From Brevibacterium aurantiacum (GTDB lineage Bacteria; Actinomycetota; Actinomycetes; Actinomycetales; Brevibacteriaceae): DNA of 64,000 nt. Location: positions 52,537-116,536 of the forward strand of contig NZ_FXZB01000017.1 in assembly GCF_900169065.1 (NCBI RefSeq). The letters are read 5' to 3'. Below are positions 42,970 to 51,599 of the stretch, piece after piece; positions within the stretch are counted from its first letter, which is position 1, and the number at the start of each line of letters is the position of its first letter. The notes beneath the pieces are model-generated. The model had not been told where the DNA came from and did no database searches. It saw only the letters and a list, made by a program, of their open reading frames with translations. The translations under genes were made by a program, and so were the position numbers.

Positions 42970-43500
42970 TCAGCTCACCCATTCCGCAAACGCCTCCCGT
43001 GCATGGGACAGCTTCGGATCAATGATGACACGGCAGTACCCGTTGTTGCGGTTCTCGGTGTAGAAGTCCTGGTGGACAGCCTCGGCGGTGTGGAAGACAC
43101 CCAAAGGCTCAAGGGTCGTGACGATCGGAGCCTCGAAGAGTCCCTGTGCCTCGGCGATGGCGGCTTCGAAGCGCGCCTTCTCCTCCTCGTCGGCGTAGAA
43201 CATGGCCGACCGGTACTGAGTGCCGACGTCATAGCCCTGAGCGTTGAGGCTCGTGGGGTCGTGCCCGGTGAAGAAGAGGCCCAGGATCACGCTTTCGGGC
43301 ACGATCTCGGGATCGAACGTCACCTGAAGCGCCTCGGCGTGGCCAGACGTGCCGGAACATACTTCGCGGTAGTGCGGGTTCGGCGTATGGCCTCCGGTGT
43401 ATCCGGAGATCACCGAGGTGACTCCAGTGGTCCGCTGGTAGACGGCGTCGAGGCACCAGAAGCATCCGGCGCCCAGAGTCAGGGTACGAAGTTCACTCAT
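42970..43500 (-). CDS. msrA: Peptide methionine sulfoxide reductase A
   Basis: 176 residues from ATG at 43500 (MSELRTLTLGAGCFWCLDAVYQRTTG). The catalytic cysteine is in GCFWC; the GYTGGHTPNPHYREVCSG and GHAEALQVTFDP motifs follow. It reduces the S-epimer of methionine sulfoxide with thioredoxin. The gene overlaps the end of the upstream hypothetical gene by 8 bp and abuts the nitroreductase downstream. An ATG five codons upstream is possible but less like the family. Confidence 0.95.
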   Translation of the reverse strand: MSELRTLTLGAGCFWCLDAVYQRTTGVTSVISGYTGGHTPNPHYREVCSGTSGHAEALQVTFDPEIVPESVILGLFFTGHDPTSLNAQGYDVGTQYRSAMFYADEEEKARFEAAIAEAQGLFEAPIVTTLEPLGVFHTAEAVHQDFYTENRNNGYCRVIIDPKLSHAREAFAEWVS

Positions 43501-44683
43501 ATTCCGTACAACCATGATGTGTGCCAGTTATTCCCGCTTCCGCACCCGGTGCCTGCTGCTGGTGCTCGTGGTGGCAGTTGGTGCGGTCAGCGACGAAGGT
43601 CAGCTGATTGGGCTCAGGCCACTGGGCGAGAGTCAGTGGCCCGTCGTCGAATTCCTCATCCTCGACCTCGAAACTGCTCGAATAGCCGACCCCGTCACCG
43701 CCGAGACCGAGCGGATGCAGCGTCCCTGACTTCGCCGCAGTCGACAGTTCGGCGGACGTCCGGGGCGGTGAGTCGGCATCGGTGCCGAAGAGATTGAGAC
43801 TGCTGAGACGACCATCGACGATGTCGAGCGTGAGCTCCAGTCGCGCCGACGCATCTGCGTCCTGGGTGCCGACGACGGGGTAAGTCTGCTGTGCCGGGAC
43901 GATCAGTGCGGACGACGCCTCTGGGTAGACGTCGATGTTCGAGACATCCTCGTCGCGCAGCAGTTCGGCGAGCTGCCGCGCATCCAGGGTGATGGGTTCA
44001 TCGCCCGGATGCTGTGTGCGCGAATAGGTCACCCACACGAAGAATCGTGCGGATTTGAACTGTGCTCGCGCCGTATCGGCGGCTTCGGCAGAGACCGGAT
44101 GCGGCTGTGCGAGCAGCTGATTGACTGCTCCGCGGATATGCTCCGGCAGTTCGATCTCGACCGGAGCGTACTCCAGGTCCTCGATCTGGTCGTGCTCCTC
44201 GAACTTGTCGAGGAGGGCCGCACAAGCGGCGACGAACGTGCCGCTGGCCGCTGCGCCCAGTCCTCGCCCGAAACCGGTAGGAAATTTGGCGTCAATCGTA
44301 TCGGCGAAGTTCTGGGTCGGGTGCCACAGTGCCCAGCTGAAGGCACCGGAGGCAAACGCGGTGGTGAGATTGCGAAAGGACTGAGCCTTCTCCGCCTGCT
44401 CCCTCGGGTCCACCGTCGAGTACCGGACGGCTTGTCCTTCGTCCTCCTCGCCAGGCCCCCACACTGCACCCAAGTCGAACTCACCGTCGAGCGGTCCCGC
44501 GAAGGCCTTCGTTCCAACGATCCAGGTCAGCCCCGCATTGGCAACCGCATTGCCCAAGCGTGCCGCACGATCGTGTTCAGGCGCGAAGTCACGGCTGCGC
44601 ACCAGAGCGAGGGCACTGGTTCCGGCAACGGCGATGGCACGGACAAGACTGCGATGACGAGGCGAGATATCGGGAAGATGCAT
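43493..44683 (-). CDS. Conserved-looking hypothetical protein
   Basis: 396 residues; I do not recognise a family. The N-terminal 60 residues are moderately hydrophobic, with two possible membrane-associated segments (around 14-28 and 48-62). Another segment, GAAASGTFVAACAALL near 145, is also hydrophobic. The second half is acidic and soluble, with LTLDARQLAELLRDEDVSNIDVYPEAS and LELTLDIVDGRLSSLNLFGT suggesting an alpha/beta domain. The C-terminus ends in a His-rich NCHHEHQQQ segment overlapping the msrA start by 8 bp. Codon use fits the genome. A shared transcript with msrA is likely. Confidence 0.65.
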   Translation of the reverse strand: MHLPDISPRHRSLVRAIAVAGTSALALVRSRDFAPEHDRAARLGNAVANAGLTWIVGTKAFAGPLDGEFDLGAVWGPGEEDEGQAVRYSTVDPREQAEKAQSFRNLTTAFASGAFSWALWHPTQNFADTIDAKFPTGFGRGLGAAASGTFVAACAALLDKFEEHDQIEDLEYAPVEIELPEHIRGAVNQLLAQPHPVSAEAADTARAQFKSARFFVWVTYSRTQHPGDEPITLDARQLAELLRDEDVSNIDVYPEASSALIVPAQQTYPVVGTQDADASARLELTLDIVDGRLSSLNLFGTDADSPPRTSAELSTAAKSGTLHPLGLGGDGVGYSSSFEVEDEEFDDGPLTLAQWPEPNQLTFVADRTNCHHEHQQQAPGAEAGITGTHHGCTEYE

Positions 44684-44750
44684 GCGTCAATCGAAACATG
44701 GCTGCTTGTGCCGATCATGGGAATCGCCCCGGAAGGCGAGTTCTCCGGTC

Positions 44751-45422
44751 TCAGAGGAGCATCGAACTGGGCAGAGTGAATCCGAGCTCGCTGGCCGCCT
44801 GCTGGGTCGAGGGTTGGTTCCAGAATTTTGCCACCGAGGTGTTCGTCGACAGGGATCGCATCTCTGCTTTGTCGAGGTACATGATGCCGTCGAGGTGATC
44901 GGTCTCGTGGGCGACGATGCGTGCCGACCATCCGGCGACCACCTCGGCGATGGGCGTGCCGTTGAGATCAACGCCGGTGAGCTCAATCGAGCGCGGCCGG
45001 GCGACGACCGCCTGGTAGCCGGGGATCGACAGGCAGCCTTCGAAGAAGGCGACGTTCTCCGAGGTGGCGGGGGTGTATTCGGCGTTGAGGACGACGCGCA
45101 GGGGCATCGGGGACCGCTGTCGCACCTCGGCGGTCTCCGGGTCGAGGCTGCCGGGATCCTCTGCGACGAACATCGACAGACCGATGCCCACCTGCGGCCC
45201 GGCCAACCCCACGCCAGGTGCGGCGAGCATGGTTGCCCGCATCACCTCGGCGAGTTGGGCCAGTTCCGCGTCGTCGACCTGCCCGTCGAAGAAACGGGTG
45301 GTCTGCCGCAGGATCGGATCGCCGGCTTCGACGATCGGGGCCACTCCCCCGCCTGCTTCAGCGGCGGCGAGGACGGCGCGGATCTGGGCGGCGACGTGGG
45401 CATCGGCATCGTTCATGGGCAT
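44751..45422 (-). CDS. def: Peptide deformylase
   Basis: 223 residues. The three motifs of the family are intact: GVGLAGPQVG (motif 1, about 73-82), EGCLSIPGY with the metal-binding Cys (motif 2) and AHETDHLDG with the two His and catalytic Glu (motif 3). It removes the formyl group from nascent proteins. The C-terminal extension after motif 3 (about 45 residues) is longer than in the E. coli enzyme. It follows citE by 16 bp on the same strand. Actinobacteria often have more than one def, so this may not be the only copy. Confidence 0.95.
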   Translation of the reverse strand: MPMNDADAHVAAQIRAVLAAAEAGGGVAPIVEAGDPILRQTTRFFDGQVDDAELAQLAEVMRATMLAAPGVGLAGPQVGIGLSMFVAEDPGSLDPETAEVRQRSPMPLRVVLNAEYTPATSENVAFFEGCLSIPGYQAVVARPRSIELTGVDLNGTPIAEVVAGWSARIVAHETDHLDGIMYLDKAEMRSLSTNTSVAKFWNQPSTQQAASELGFTLPSSMLL

Positions 45423-45438
45423 GACGCTGTCAGCTCAA

Positions 45439-46254
45439 TCAGACGTCGCGGGCGACGATGAGCTCGGCGTGCTTGAGCAGCGGTGCGTCGATCATCTTGC
45501 CCTCGTAGGCAAACGCACCCTTCTCGGACTTCGCGAGTTCGAGCACGGCCTTCGCCCAGGTCAGCTGCTCTTCGCTGGGGCGGAAGGCATCGCGGACGAC
45601 GGGGACGTGGTTGGGGTGGATGGAGACCTTGCCGCTGAAACCGGACTGGACGGCGTCCTCGGTCTCCTCAGCCAGGCCCTCGAGGTTCGGGATGTCGGCC
45701 CAGATCGAGTCGAGGGCGAACTTGCCGTGGGCGCGGGCGGCCAAGAGGGTCGAGTTGCGCACGTGTTTGGCCACGTCGCGGTAGCTGCCATCAGCGGTGC
45801 GCGAGGATCCCCCGCCGAGGTCGGCGATGAGGTCTTCGGATCCCCACATCAGTGCGTAGGCGTTGGCAGCGGCGGCGATCTCGGCGACGTTGACGGCACC
45901 CAGTGCCGTCTCGATCAGGGCGATGACCTGGTAGTCGGCGAGGACCGTGAGGTCGGAGGCGTGCTCGGCCTTCGGCAGCATGACGGCCGTGTAGGCGGTC
46001 TTCGCCAGCATCGCCAGATCCTCGCCGAGGTGGTCCGAATCTCGAGCATTGATGCGCACCACCGTACGGGTGGGGTCCAAGGGGTAGTCGATGATCGACT
46101 CGCGGGCAGCGGCTTTGTCACCGTCGTTGACGGCGTCCTCGAGATCGAGGATGACGATGTCGGAGCGTTCGGCGGCCTTTGTGTAGCGGTCGGGGCGATC
46201 ACCTGGGACGAAGAGCCAGGCCGGTTTGAATTCCAATGTCATCGTGGTGCTCAC
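45439..46254 (-). CDS. citE: CitE-like HpcH/HpaI acyl-CoA lyase
   Basis: 271 residues from GTG at 46254, which overlaps the maoC stop (GTGA); ATG at 46242 (MTLEFKPAWLFVPGDRPDRY) is an alternative. The TIM-barrel signature VPGDRPDRYTKA, the Mg ligand in DLEDAVNDGDK, and RINARDSDHLGEDL are clear. Stand-alone actinobacterial CitE proteins act as beta-hydroxyacyl-CoA lyases (HMG-CoA, malyl-CoA or citramalyl-CoA) rather than citrate lyase. Adjacent maoC and the nearby carboxylase genes mirror M. tuberculosis Rv2498c-Rv2502c and point to branched-chain acyl-CoA breakdown. Confidence 0.9.
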   Translation of the reverse strand: MSTTMTLEFKPAWLFVPGDRPDRYTKAAERSDIVILDLEDAVNDGDKAAARESIIDYPLDPTRTVVRINARDSDHLGEDLAMLAKTAYTAVMLPKAEHASDLTVLADYQVIALIETALGAVNVAEIAAAANAYALMWGSEDLIADLGGGSSRTADGSYRDVAKHVRNSTLLAARAHGKFALDSIWADIPNLEGLAEETEDAVQSGFSGKVSIHPNHVPVVRDAFRPSEEQLTWAKAVLELAKSEKGAFAYEGKMIDAPLLKHAELIVARDV

Positions 46255-46754
46255 TTTCCTGTCTCGGGCGCTGTGTCTGCGTGGCTGGAGTCGAACATCA
46301 TGGTCTGGCGCACGGCCTTGGCCACGAGCGTTCCGTCCTGGTTGTAGCCGCGGTGTTCCAAGGTCACGATGCCCTGGCCGGGACGGGACTTCGACGCGCG
46401 TTTGTCGAGGATCGTCGTCTCCGCGTACAGGGTGTCGCCATGGAAGAGCGGGGCCGGGAAGGCGACCTCGGAGAAGCCGAGATTGCCGACGATGGTGCCC
46501 TGCGTCAGCTGCGTGACCGAGAGGCCGATGAGGGTGGAGAGTGTGAACATCGAGTTGACGAGGCGCTGGCCGAAGGGCTCTGTCGCTGCGAAGGCCGCGT
46601 CGAGGTGAAGGGCCTGCGTATTCATGGTCACGGCGGTGAACCAGGTGTTGTCCGCCTCGGTGATGGTCCGGCCCGGTGCATGCTTGTAGATCGCGCCGAC
46701 TTCCATCTCGTCCAGCCACAGACCTCGTTGTTCGATGACCTTCTGCTCACTCAT
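46251..46754 (-). CDS. MaoC family hot-dog dehydratase
   Basis: 167 residues, a single hot-dog domain. The motif ITEADNTWFTAVTMNTQALHLD (residues about 31-52) carries the catalytic Asp and His of (R)-specific hydratases, and FGQRLVNSMFTLSTLIGL follows. It is of the mesaconyl-CoA/enoyl-CoA hydratase type and would act with CitE on a hydroxyacyl-CoA. The ATG has GAGGAG seven bases upstream. It is the first gene of the maoC-citE(-def) run. Confidence 0.9.
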   Translation of the reverse strand: MSEQKVIEQRGLWLDEMEVGAIYKHAPGRTITEADNTWFTAVTMNTQALHLDAAFAATEPFGQRLVNSMFTLSTLIGLSVTQLTQGTIVGNLGFSEVAFPAPLFHGDTLYAETTILDKRASKSRPGQGIVTLEHRGYNQDGTLVAKAVRQTMMFDSSHADTAPETGK

Positions 46755-46913
46755 GCGTCACTCCTCTGTGTCACGTGTGTCTCTGACCACTTGTCGTGAT
46801 GCGAGCTTATCGTCTGCCGCCCGACGGCAGGCAGTCAGGGTCCCTGCGTGGGATCCTGACTGCCTGCGGCCGGCTTAGCTGCCGATTTCACCCGAGCAGC
46901 ACGGTTGGCGATC

Positions 46914-47399
46914 TCAGTTGGCGATCTCGGCCTCGAATACGTTGAAGGCGGAGTTCCAGCCGTCGTAGGCGCTGGCGTCGGAGCCGGAGTCGTTGGGAAT
47001 GCCGGTCAGAGCGAACGTCATCCGGGTGGTGTTCGCATCGATCTCCTCGAACACGACGCTGACCTGCGGAGCGTCGTCGACATCGTCGGGACTTCCCCAG
47101 GTGAAGTCGAGCCGGTGAGGCGCGTCGATTACCAGGTATTTGCCCGCGGTGGGGAATTCCTGTCCTGTCTCCTCGATGCGCATGGTGTAGGTGTAGAGAC
47201 CGCCGACGCGCAGGTCGACGCTGACGGACTCTCGTGGCGTGACCAATGTTTCCGGATGGAACCAGCGGGCAATGACATCGGGATTGGTCCAGGCTTCCCA
47301 GACACGGTCTCGTGGTGCGGCGAAGTCTCTCACGATGGTGAAGCCGGGCTCCTCCGTCGTCGGCTGCGCGGTGTCGGCGGCTGTGCTGTTGTGGTTCAT
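46914..47399 (-). CDS. SRPBCC / AHSA1-type protein
   Basis: 161 residues from ATG at 47399 (MNHNSTAADTAQ), with AAGGAGGAG upstream. The fold is recognisable from FTIVRDFAAPRDRVWEAWTNPDVIARWFHP, typical of activator-of-Hsp90-homology SRPBCC proteins that bind small hydrophobic ligands. It lies 23 bp after an ArsR-type regulator gene; this regulator-AHSA1 pair is very common in bacteria. The ligand or enzymatic role is unknown. Confidence 0.9.
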   Translation of the reverse strand: MNHNSTAADTAQPTTEEPGFTIVRDFAAPRDRVWEAWTNPDVIARWFHPETLVTPRESVSVDLRVGGLYTYTMRIEETGQEFPTAGKYLVIDAPHRLDFTWGSPDDVDDAPQVSVVFEEIDANTTRMTFALTGIPNDSGSDASAYDGWNSAFNVFEAEIAN

Positions 47400-47422
47400 G
47401 ATGATTCTCCTCCTTGAGTCGA

Positions 47423-47734
47423 TCATTTCTCCTCGGCCAATACCTGGTCGAGGTTGTCGAATCGCTGCTGCCAGTCCTCGTGTGCTGCCATCAGCCACTC
47501 GTTTGCGGCCGACAGCGGCCCAGTGTTGAGATGCACGATTCGTCGCTGTGCGCTCTTGACCCGGGTGATCAGCCCCGCGTCCTCGAGCACCTTGAGATGC
47601 TGTGAGACCGCCGATCGGCTGATCGGCAGCGGTTCGGCGAGGTCTCCGGCGCTGAGGTCACCGTCGCGCAGACGATCGACCATCGCCCGCCTGGTCGGAT
47701 CGGCCAGAGCACCGAACAGAGCATTCAAGTTCAT
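47423..47734 (-). CDS. ArsR family transcriptional regulator
   Basis: 103 residues, a winged helix covering almost the whole protein: ALADPTRRAMVDRLRDGDLS, ISRSAVSQHLKVLEDAGLI (recognition helix) and the wing RVKSAQRRIVHLN. No metal-binding cysteines are present, so it belongs to the metal-independent subgroup that usually pairs with an AHSA1 protein. The ribosome binding site AAGGAAGTG lies inside the palindrome at 47745-47756, suggesting autoregulation. Confidence 0.92.
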   Translation of the reverse strand: MNLNALFGALADPTRRAMVDRLRDGDLSAGDLAEPLPISRSAVSQHLKVLEDAGLITRVKSAQRRIVHLNTGPLSAANEWLMAAHEDWQQRFDNLDQVLAEEK

Positions 47735-47744
47735 TTCAGCACTT

Positions 47745-47756
47745 CCTTAATTAAGG
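47745..47756. promoter_or_regulatory. CCTTAATTAAGG palindrome, probable ArsR operator
   Basis: A perfect 12-bp AT-rich palindrome begins 11 bp upstream of the ArsR start and overlaps its ribosome binding site. In a high-GC genome such a site is conspicuous. Autorepression by the ArsR protein is the simplest reading. Confidence 0.55.
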
Positions 47757-47861
47757 GATTACTACAATACGCCGGTGTGATGAGCTGTCAAGGGTTTTCG
47801 CTCAAACCCGACTAGGCTAGGAGACAGCCGTAAGGGCTCGCCGACTATCTTCAGGAGAGAC

Positions 47862-48683
47862 ATGGACCGCGACTCGATCGAATGCTGGTTGACCGACATG
47901 GACGGTGTCCTGGTCAAGGAGAACAATCCCCTGCCCGGCGCGGCCGAGCTCCTCGCGCAGTGGCGTCAGGCCGACATTCCCTACCTGGTACTGACGAACA
48001 ATTCGATCTACACCGCCCGAGACCTCTCTGCTCGGCTCCGCTCGAACGGCCTCGACGTTCCCGAGTCGAAGATCTGGACCTCGGCGATGGCCACCGCAGA
48101 CTTCCTGTCGAACCAGGTCGAGCACGGCACCGCCTATGTCGTCGGTGAGGCGGGACTGACCACCGCCATCCACGAGGCGGGGTTCATCATGACCGAGAAG
48201 GATCCGGACTTCGTCGTCGTCGGCGAAACCCATTCCTACTCCTTCGAGGCGATCACCAAGGCGATCCGCCTCATCCAGGGCGGTTCGCGCTTCATCGTGA
48301 CCAACCCCGACGCCACCGGCCCCAGCCCTGAAGGTGTCCTCCCTGCCACCGGCGCCATCGCCGCCCTCATCACGAAGGCCACGAACCGTGACCCCTATGT
48401 CGTGGGCAAGCCGAACCCGATGATGTTCCGCTCCGCACTCAATCAGATCGGCGCGCACTCGGTGAGCACCGCAATGATCGGCGACCGAATGGACACCGAC
48501 ATCATTGCGGGAATGGAGGCAGGCATGCACACGGTGCTCGTTCTCTCAGGCATCTCCACCGCCGAGGATGTGCGCCATTTCCCCTTCCGCCCCAACGAGA
48601 TCGTCAACGGAGTCCATGACCTCCTCGACGTCCCCCTCGATCAGCGGGATTCACTGGGACCCGACGCCACCGGCTCCGCCTGA
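47862..48683 (+). CDS. HAD-IIA family phosphatase (NagD-like)
   Basis: 273 residues. Motif I DMDGVLVKEN (residues about 11-20) has the nucleophilic Asp. Motif II VLTNNSIYTARD and the C2-cap insert follow. Motif III is Lys in VGKPNPMMFRSA, and motif IV is GDRMDTDIIAGMEAG. Family members dephosphorylate nucleotides, sugar phosphates or 4-nitrophenyl phosphate; the substrate is unknown. The ATG has CAGGAGAGAC directly upstream. It is a stand-alone plus-strand gene between minus-strand neighbours. Confidence 0.92.
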   Translation: MDRDSIECWLTDMDGVLVKENNPLPGAAELLAQWRQADIPYLVLTNNSIYTARDLSARLRSNGLDVPESKIWTSAMATADFLSNQVEHGTAYVVGEAGLTTAIHEAGFIMTEKDPDFVVVGETHSYSFEAITKAIRLIQGGSRFIVTNPDATGPSPEGVLPATGAIAALITKATNRDPYVVGKPNPMMFRSALNQIGAHSVSTAMIGDRMDTDIIAGMEAGMHTVLVLSGISTAEDVRHFPFRPNEIVNGVHDLLDVPLDQRDSLGPDATGSA

Positions 48684-48728
48684 GGCGCCCCGCGGGACAC
48701 CGAGCCAACTCGCCTCAGCGAACTCGAC

Positions 48729-50201
48729 TCACTGCAGTGACGAAGTCAGGCGCATGACTGACTCCAGGTAGCGGCGGATGTAGGGTCGCTGCTCCCATTC
48801 GTCGAGGGAGAGCTCACTGCTCTCGGCCTGGTACTCGGCGACCACCTCGGCGATGTCGTGGACGAGGTCACCGCCTGTCGTGAGCAGGCTGATCTCGTAG
48901 TTGAGGCCGAATGAGCGCATGTCCAGGTTCGACGAGCCCATCACCGCGTACTCATCGTCGACGATGAGGCACTTGGTGTGCAGGACCTGCGGCTTCGGGT
49001 AGCGGAAGATCCGCACTCCGACTTCCAGCAGCGACCGGTAGTACGAGGCCTGGGCGAAGTCGACCATGAACTGGTCGGCCTGTTCGCTGACGTAGAGTTC
49101 GACGTCGACGCCGCGCTCGGCGGCGGTGACGACGGCGGCCAACAGGGACTCGTCGGGCACGAAGTACGGGCTGACGATCGCCAGACGCTTCTGCGCCAGG
49201 TATATCAGCGAGGTGAAGACTTTGAGGTTGGGTTCGGTGGTGAAGCCCGGGCCCGAGGGAACGAGCTGCATGGCGCTCGTCTGCCCACCCACGTCCGGTA
49301 GGTAGGCATCACGATCATAGGTCCTGATCCCCAAGGCCTCATCGCATTCGGTGTACCAGTCGGTGGCGAACACGGCCTCGACGGCGGCGACGATGGGCCC
49401 GGAGAGTTCGACCATGATGTCGTGCCAGGCCCGGCCGATCTTCACGTTCGACTTCTTCAGGTACGAGGAGTCGATCATGTTCTGGGACCCCATCATCGCC
49501 TTCTTCCCGTCGACGACGAGGAGCTTGCGGTGGTTGCGCAGGTCAATGCGCCGGGCCTTCCCACGCCAGGGGATGAAGGGAAGCATCAGGTGCCAGTCGA
49601 TTCCGCCCTTGGTCAGACGCTTGCCGAGGCGGTGGAATCCCGGATACTTCCGCGAGCCGATGTGGTCGAAGAGGACCCTGACCTTCACTCCCCGGTCCGC
49701 GGCTCGTTCGAGTGCGCGGAAGAAGACGTCGGTCGTCGAATCCCAGGCCATGATGTAGATCTCGACGTGCACGTATTCGCGCGCCTCATCGACGAGTTCT
49801 GACATCCGTTCGATGCTGGCCTCATAGTCGCTGGTGACACCGTGACTGTCGCCGGTGACCATCGGCAGAGCCGTGAGCCTGCGCCCCAGCTGAGCGATTG
49901 ACACGAACCCGGGGGCAGTCTGCAGCGACGGGGGCACGTCGGGCAGGTCGTCGGCACCTTCGTGCATGAGCTCATCGGCCTGCGCCTGAATGCGTGCCCG
50001 ACGCCGATTGATGTAGGGGCTGCCGAGCATGAGGAACAGCGGGATCCCGACGATGGGGACGAACAGGATAAGCAGCAGCCAGGCCGAGGACGAGGAGGGC
50101 CTGCGGTCCTCGGGGACGACGCCGACGGCGATGATCTTCACCACGTATTCGATGACGATCCAACTCGCGCCCAGGACCGACGCCACGACGCTGTAGTCCA
50201 C
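48729..50201 (-). CDS. cls: Cardiolipin synthase
   Basis: 490 residues. An N-terminal PLDc_N membrane domain has two helices (about 5-27 and 39-60). Two phospholipase D HKD motifs follow, DLRNHRKLLVVDGKKAMMG near 228 and VLHTKCLIVDDEYAVMGSSN near 400. The enzyme condenses phosphatidylglycerol molecules to cardiolipin in the membrane. It is monocistronic between the HAD gene and the hairpin at 50271. It matches the short free-standing PLDc_N protein at 5186 in its first 60 residues only in type, not evidently by duplication. Confidence 0.94.
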   Translation of the reverse strand: MDYSVVASVLGASWIVIEYVVKIIAVGVVPEDRRPSSSSAWLLLILFVPIVGIPLFLMLGSPYINRRRARIQAQADELMHEGADDLPDVPPSLQTAPGFVSIAQLGRRLTALPMVTGDSHGVTSDYEASIERMSELVDEAREYVHVEIYIMAWDSTTDVFFRALERAADRGVKVRVLFDHIGSRKYPGFHRLGKRLTKGGIDWHLMLPFIPWRGKARRIDLRNHRKLLVVDGKKAMMGSQNMIDSSYLKKSNVKIGRAWHDIMVELSGPIVAAVEAVFATDWYTECDEALGIRTYDRDAYLPDVGGQTSAMQLVPSGPGFTTEPNLKVFTSLIYLAQKRLAIVSPYFVPDESLLAAVVTAAERGVDVELYVSEQADQFMVDFAQASYYRSLLEVGVRIFRYPKPQVLHTKCLIVDDEYAVMGSSNLDMRSFGLNYEISLLTTGGDLVHDIAEVVAEYQAESSELSLDEWEQRPYIRRYLESVMRLTSSLQ

Positions 50202-50270
50202 GTATATCCTCCCTGTCCTCGACTGATTCTGTGCTCCACACTAACTGAGCCTGTTCCCAGCAGATGACAG

Positions 50271-50334
50271 CACCGCCCGCCGAGGTGGCCCTGCACTTCC
50301 GTACGGAAGCGTGGAACCACCTCGGCGGGCGGTG
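50271..50334 (-). terminator. Hairpin built from an inverted pair of the dispersed 11-mer
   Basis: Arms 50271-50288 and 50317-50334 pair perfectly over 18 bp; each contains CGCCGAGGTGG or its complement. The 28-nt loop holds a second perfect palindrome, CTTCCGTACGGAAG (50296-50309). It lies 17 bp beyond the acyl-CoA dehydrogenase stop codon and likely ends that operon. Confidence 0.75.
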
Positions 50335-50351
50335 TGCTGGTCTCGGTGAGC

Positions 50352-51524
50352 TCAGATCCCGAGTTCGCGGGCGATGAGCATGAGCTGGACCTCGGTGGTG
50401 CCCTCCCCGACCTCGAGGATCTTCGAGTCGCGGTAGTGGCGGGCGACGAGGTATTCGTTCATGAAGCCGTAGCCGCCGTGGATCTGTGTGGCGTCGCGGG
50501 CGTTGTCCATGGCTGCTTCGCCGGCGATCATCTTCGCAATGGCGGCTTCCTTCTTGAACGGCAGTCCGGCGAGCATCCGCGAAGCCGCGAGGTAGTACGC
50601 CGACCGGGCGGCGACGACGCGGGCTTCCATACGGGCGATCTTGAAGGAGATGCCCTGGAAGTCGGCAATCGGCTTGCCGAAGGCCTGGCGCTCCTTCGCG
50701 TACTTCACGGATTCGTCGACACAGCCCTGGGCAGCGCCGACGGACAGGGCGCCGACGGCGATGCGTCCCTCGTCAAGGATGCGCAGGAAGTTCGCGTAGC
50801 CGCGTCCGCGTTCACCGAGGAGGTTCTCTTCGGGCACCTGCACGTTGTCGAAGGTGAGCGGGTGCGTGTCCGAGGAGTTCCAGCCGACCTTGTCATAGGC
50901 CGGTTCGGCGGTGAAGCCGGGGGTGCCGGTGGGGATCATGATCGTCGAGATCTCTGGAACTTCGCGACCCGACTTCGAGGTCCGGGTTCCGGTCACAGCG
51001 GTGGCCGTGACCAGGCGGGTGATGTCGGTGCCGGAGTTCGTGATGAAGCACTTGCTGCCGTTGACCGTCCAGGTGCCGTTCTCCAGCGTGGCCTTGGTCT
51101 TCGTTCCCCCGGCGTCCGAGCCTGCCTCGGGTTCGGTCAGACCGAAAGCGCCCAGGCCGGAGGCGTCGGTGAGTTTGGGCAGCCATTCGCGCTTCTGCTC
51201 TTCGGTGCCGAAGCGGTAGATCGGCATTGCGCCCAGGGAGACGCCGGCTTCGAGTGTGATGGCCAGCGACTGGTTGACGCGGGCGATCTCCTCGATGGCC
51301 AGGGTCAGGGCGAAGTAGTCCCCGCCCATGCCGCCGTACTCTTCGTCGAAGGGCAGGCCGAAGAGTCCCATCTCGCCCATCTTCGCAACGAGGTCGTAGG
51401 GGAACTCGTGCTTGGCGTCGAGTTCGGCTGAGACGGGTGCGACCTCTTCGTCGGCGAACTTCGCGACGCCGGCTCGCAGGTCTTCGTATTCTTCGGGCAG
51501 CATGCCCGGAACGAAAGCTGTCAT
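50352..51524 (-). CDS. Acyl-CoA dehydrogenase (FadE19-like, probably branched-chain)
   Basis: 390 residues. Family signatures are present: GAFGLTEPEAGSDAGGTKTKA (FAD/substrate loop, about 126-146) and the C-terminal DATQIHGGYGFMNEYLVARHYRDSKIL with the catalytic Glu region. It introduces a 2,3-double bond in acyl-CoA with FAD and passes electrons to ETF. Position next to accA1-accD1 matches M. tuberculosis fadE19 and suggests isovaleryl-CoA or a related leucine-derived substrate. It is the last gene of the accD1-accA1-fadE unit, ended by the hairpin at 50271. Confidence 0.92.
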   Translation of the reverse strand: MTAFVPGMLPEEYEDLRAGVAKFADEEVAPVSAELDAKHEFPYDLVAKMGEMGLFGLPFDEEYGGMGGDYFALTLAIEEIARVNQSLAITLEAGVSLGAMPIYRFGTEEQKREWLPKLTDASGLGAFGLTEPEAGSDAGGTKTKATLENGTWTVNGSKCFITNSGTDITRLVTATAVTGTRTSKSGREVPEISTIMIPTGTPGFTAEPAYDKVGWNSSDTHPLTFDNVQVPEENLLGERGRGYANFLRILDEGRIAVGALSVGAAQGCVDESVKYAKERQAFGKPIADFQGISFKIARMEARVVAARSAYYLAASRMLAGLPFKKEAAIAKMIAGEAAMDNARDATQIHGGYGFMNEYLVARHYRDSKILEVGEGTTEVQLMLIARELGI

Positions 51525-51599
51525 GATTTCCTCCCCGCTGAATGCGTGGTCAGTGAGTTTCCAGTGGTCAGTTGATTGCGTGATCAGTTGGCTGTTTGC

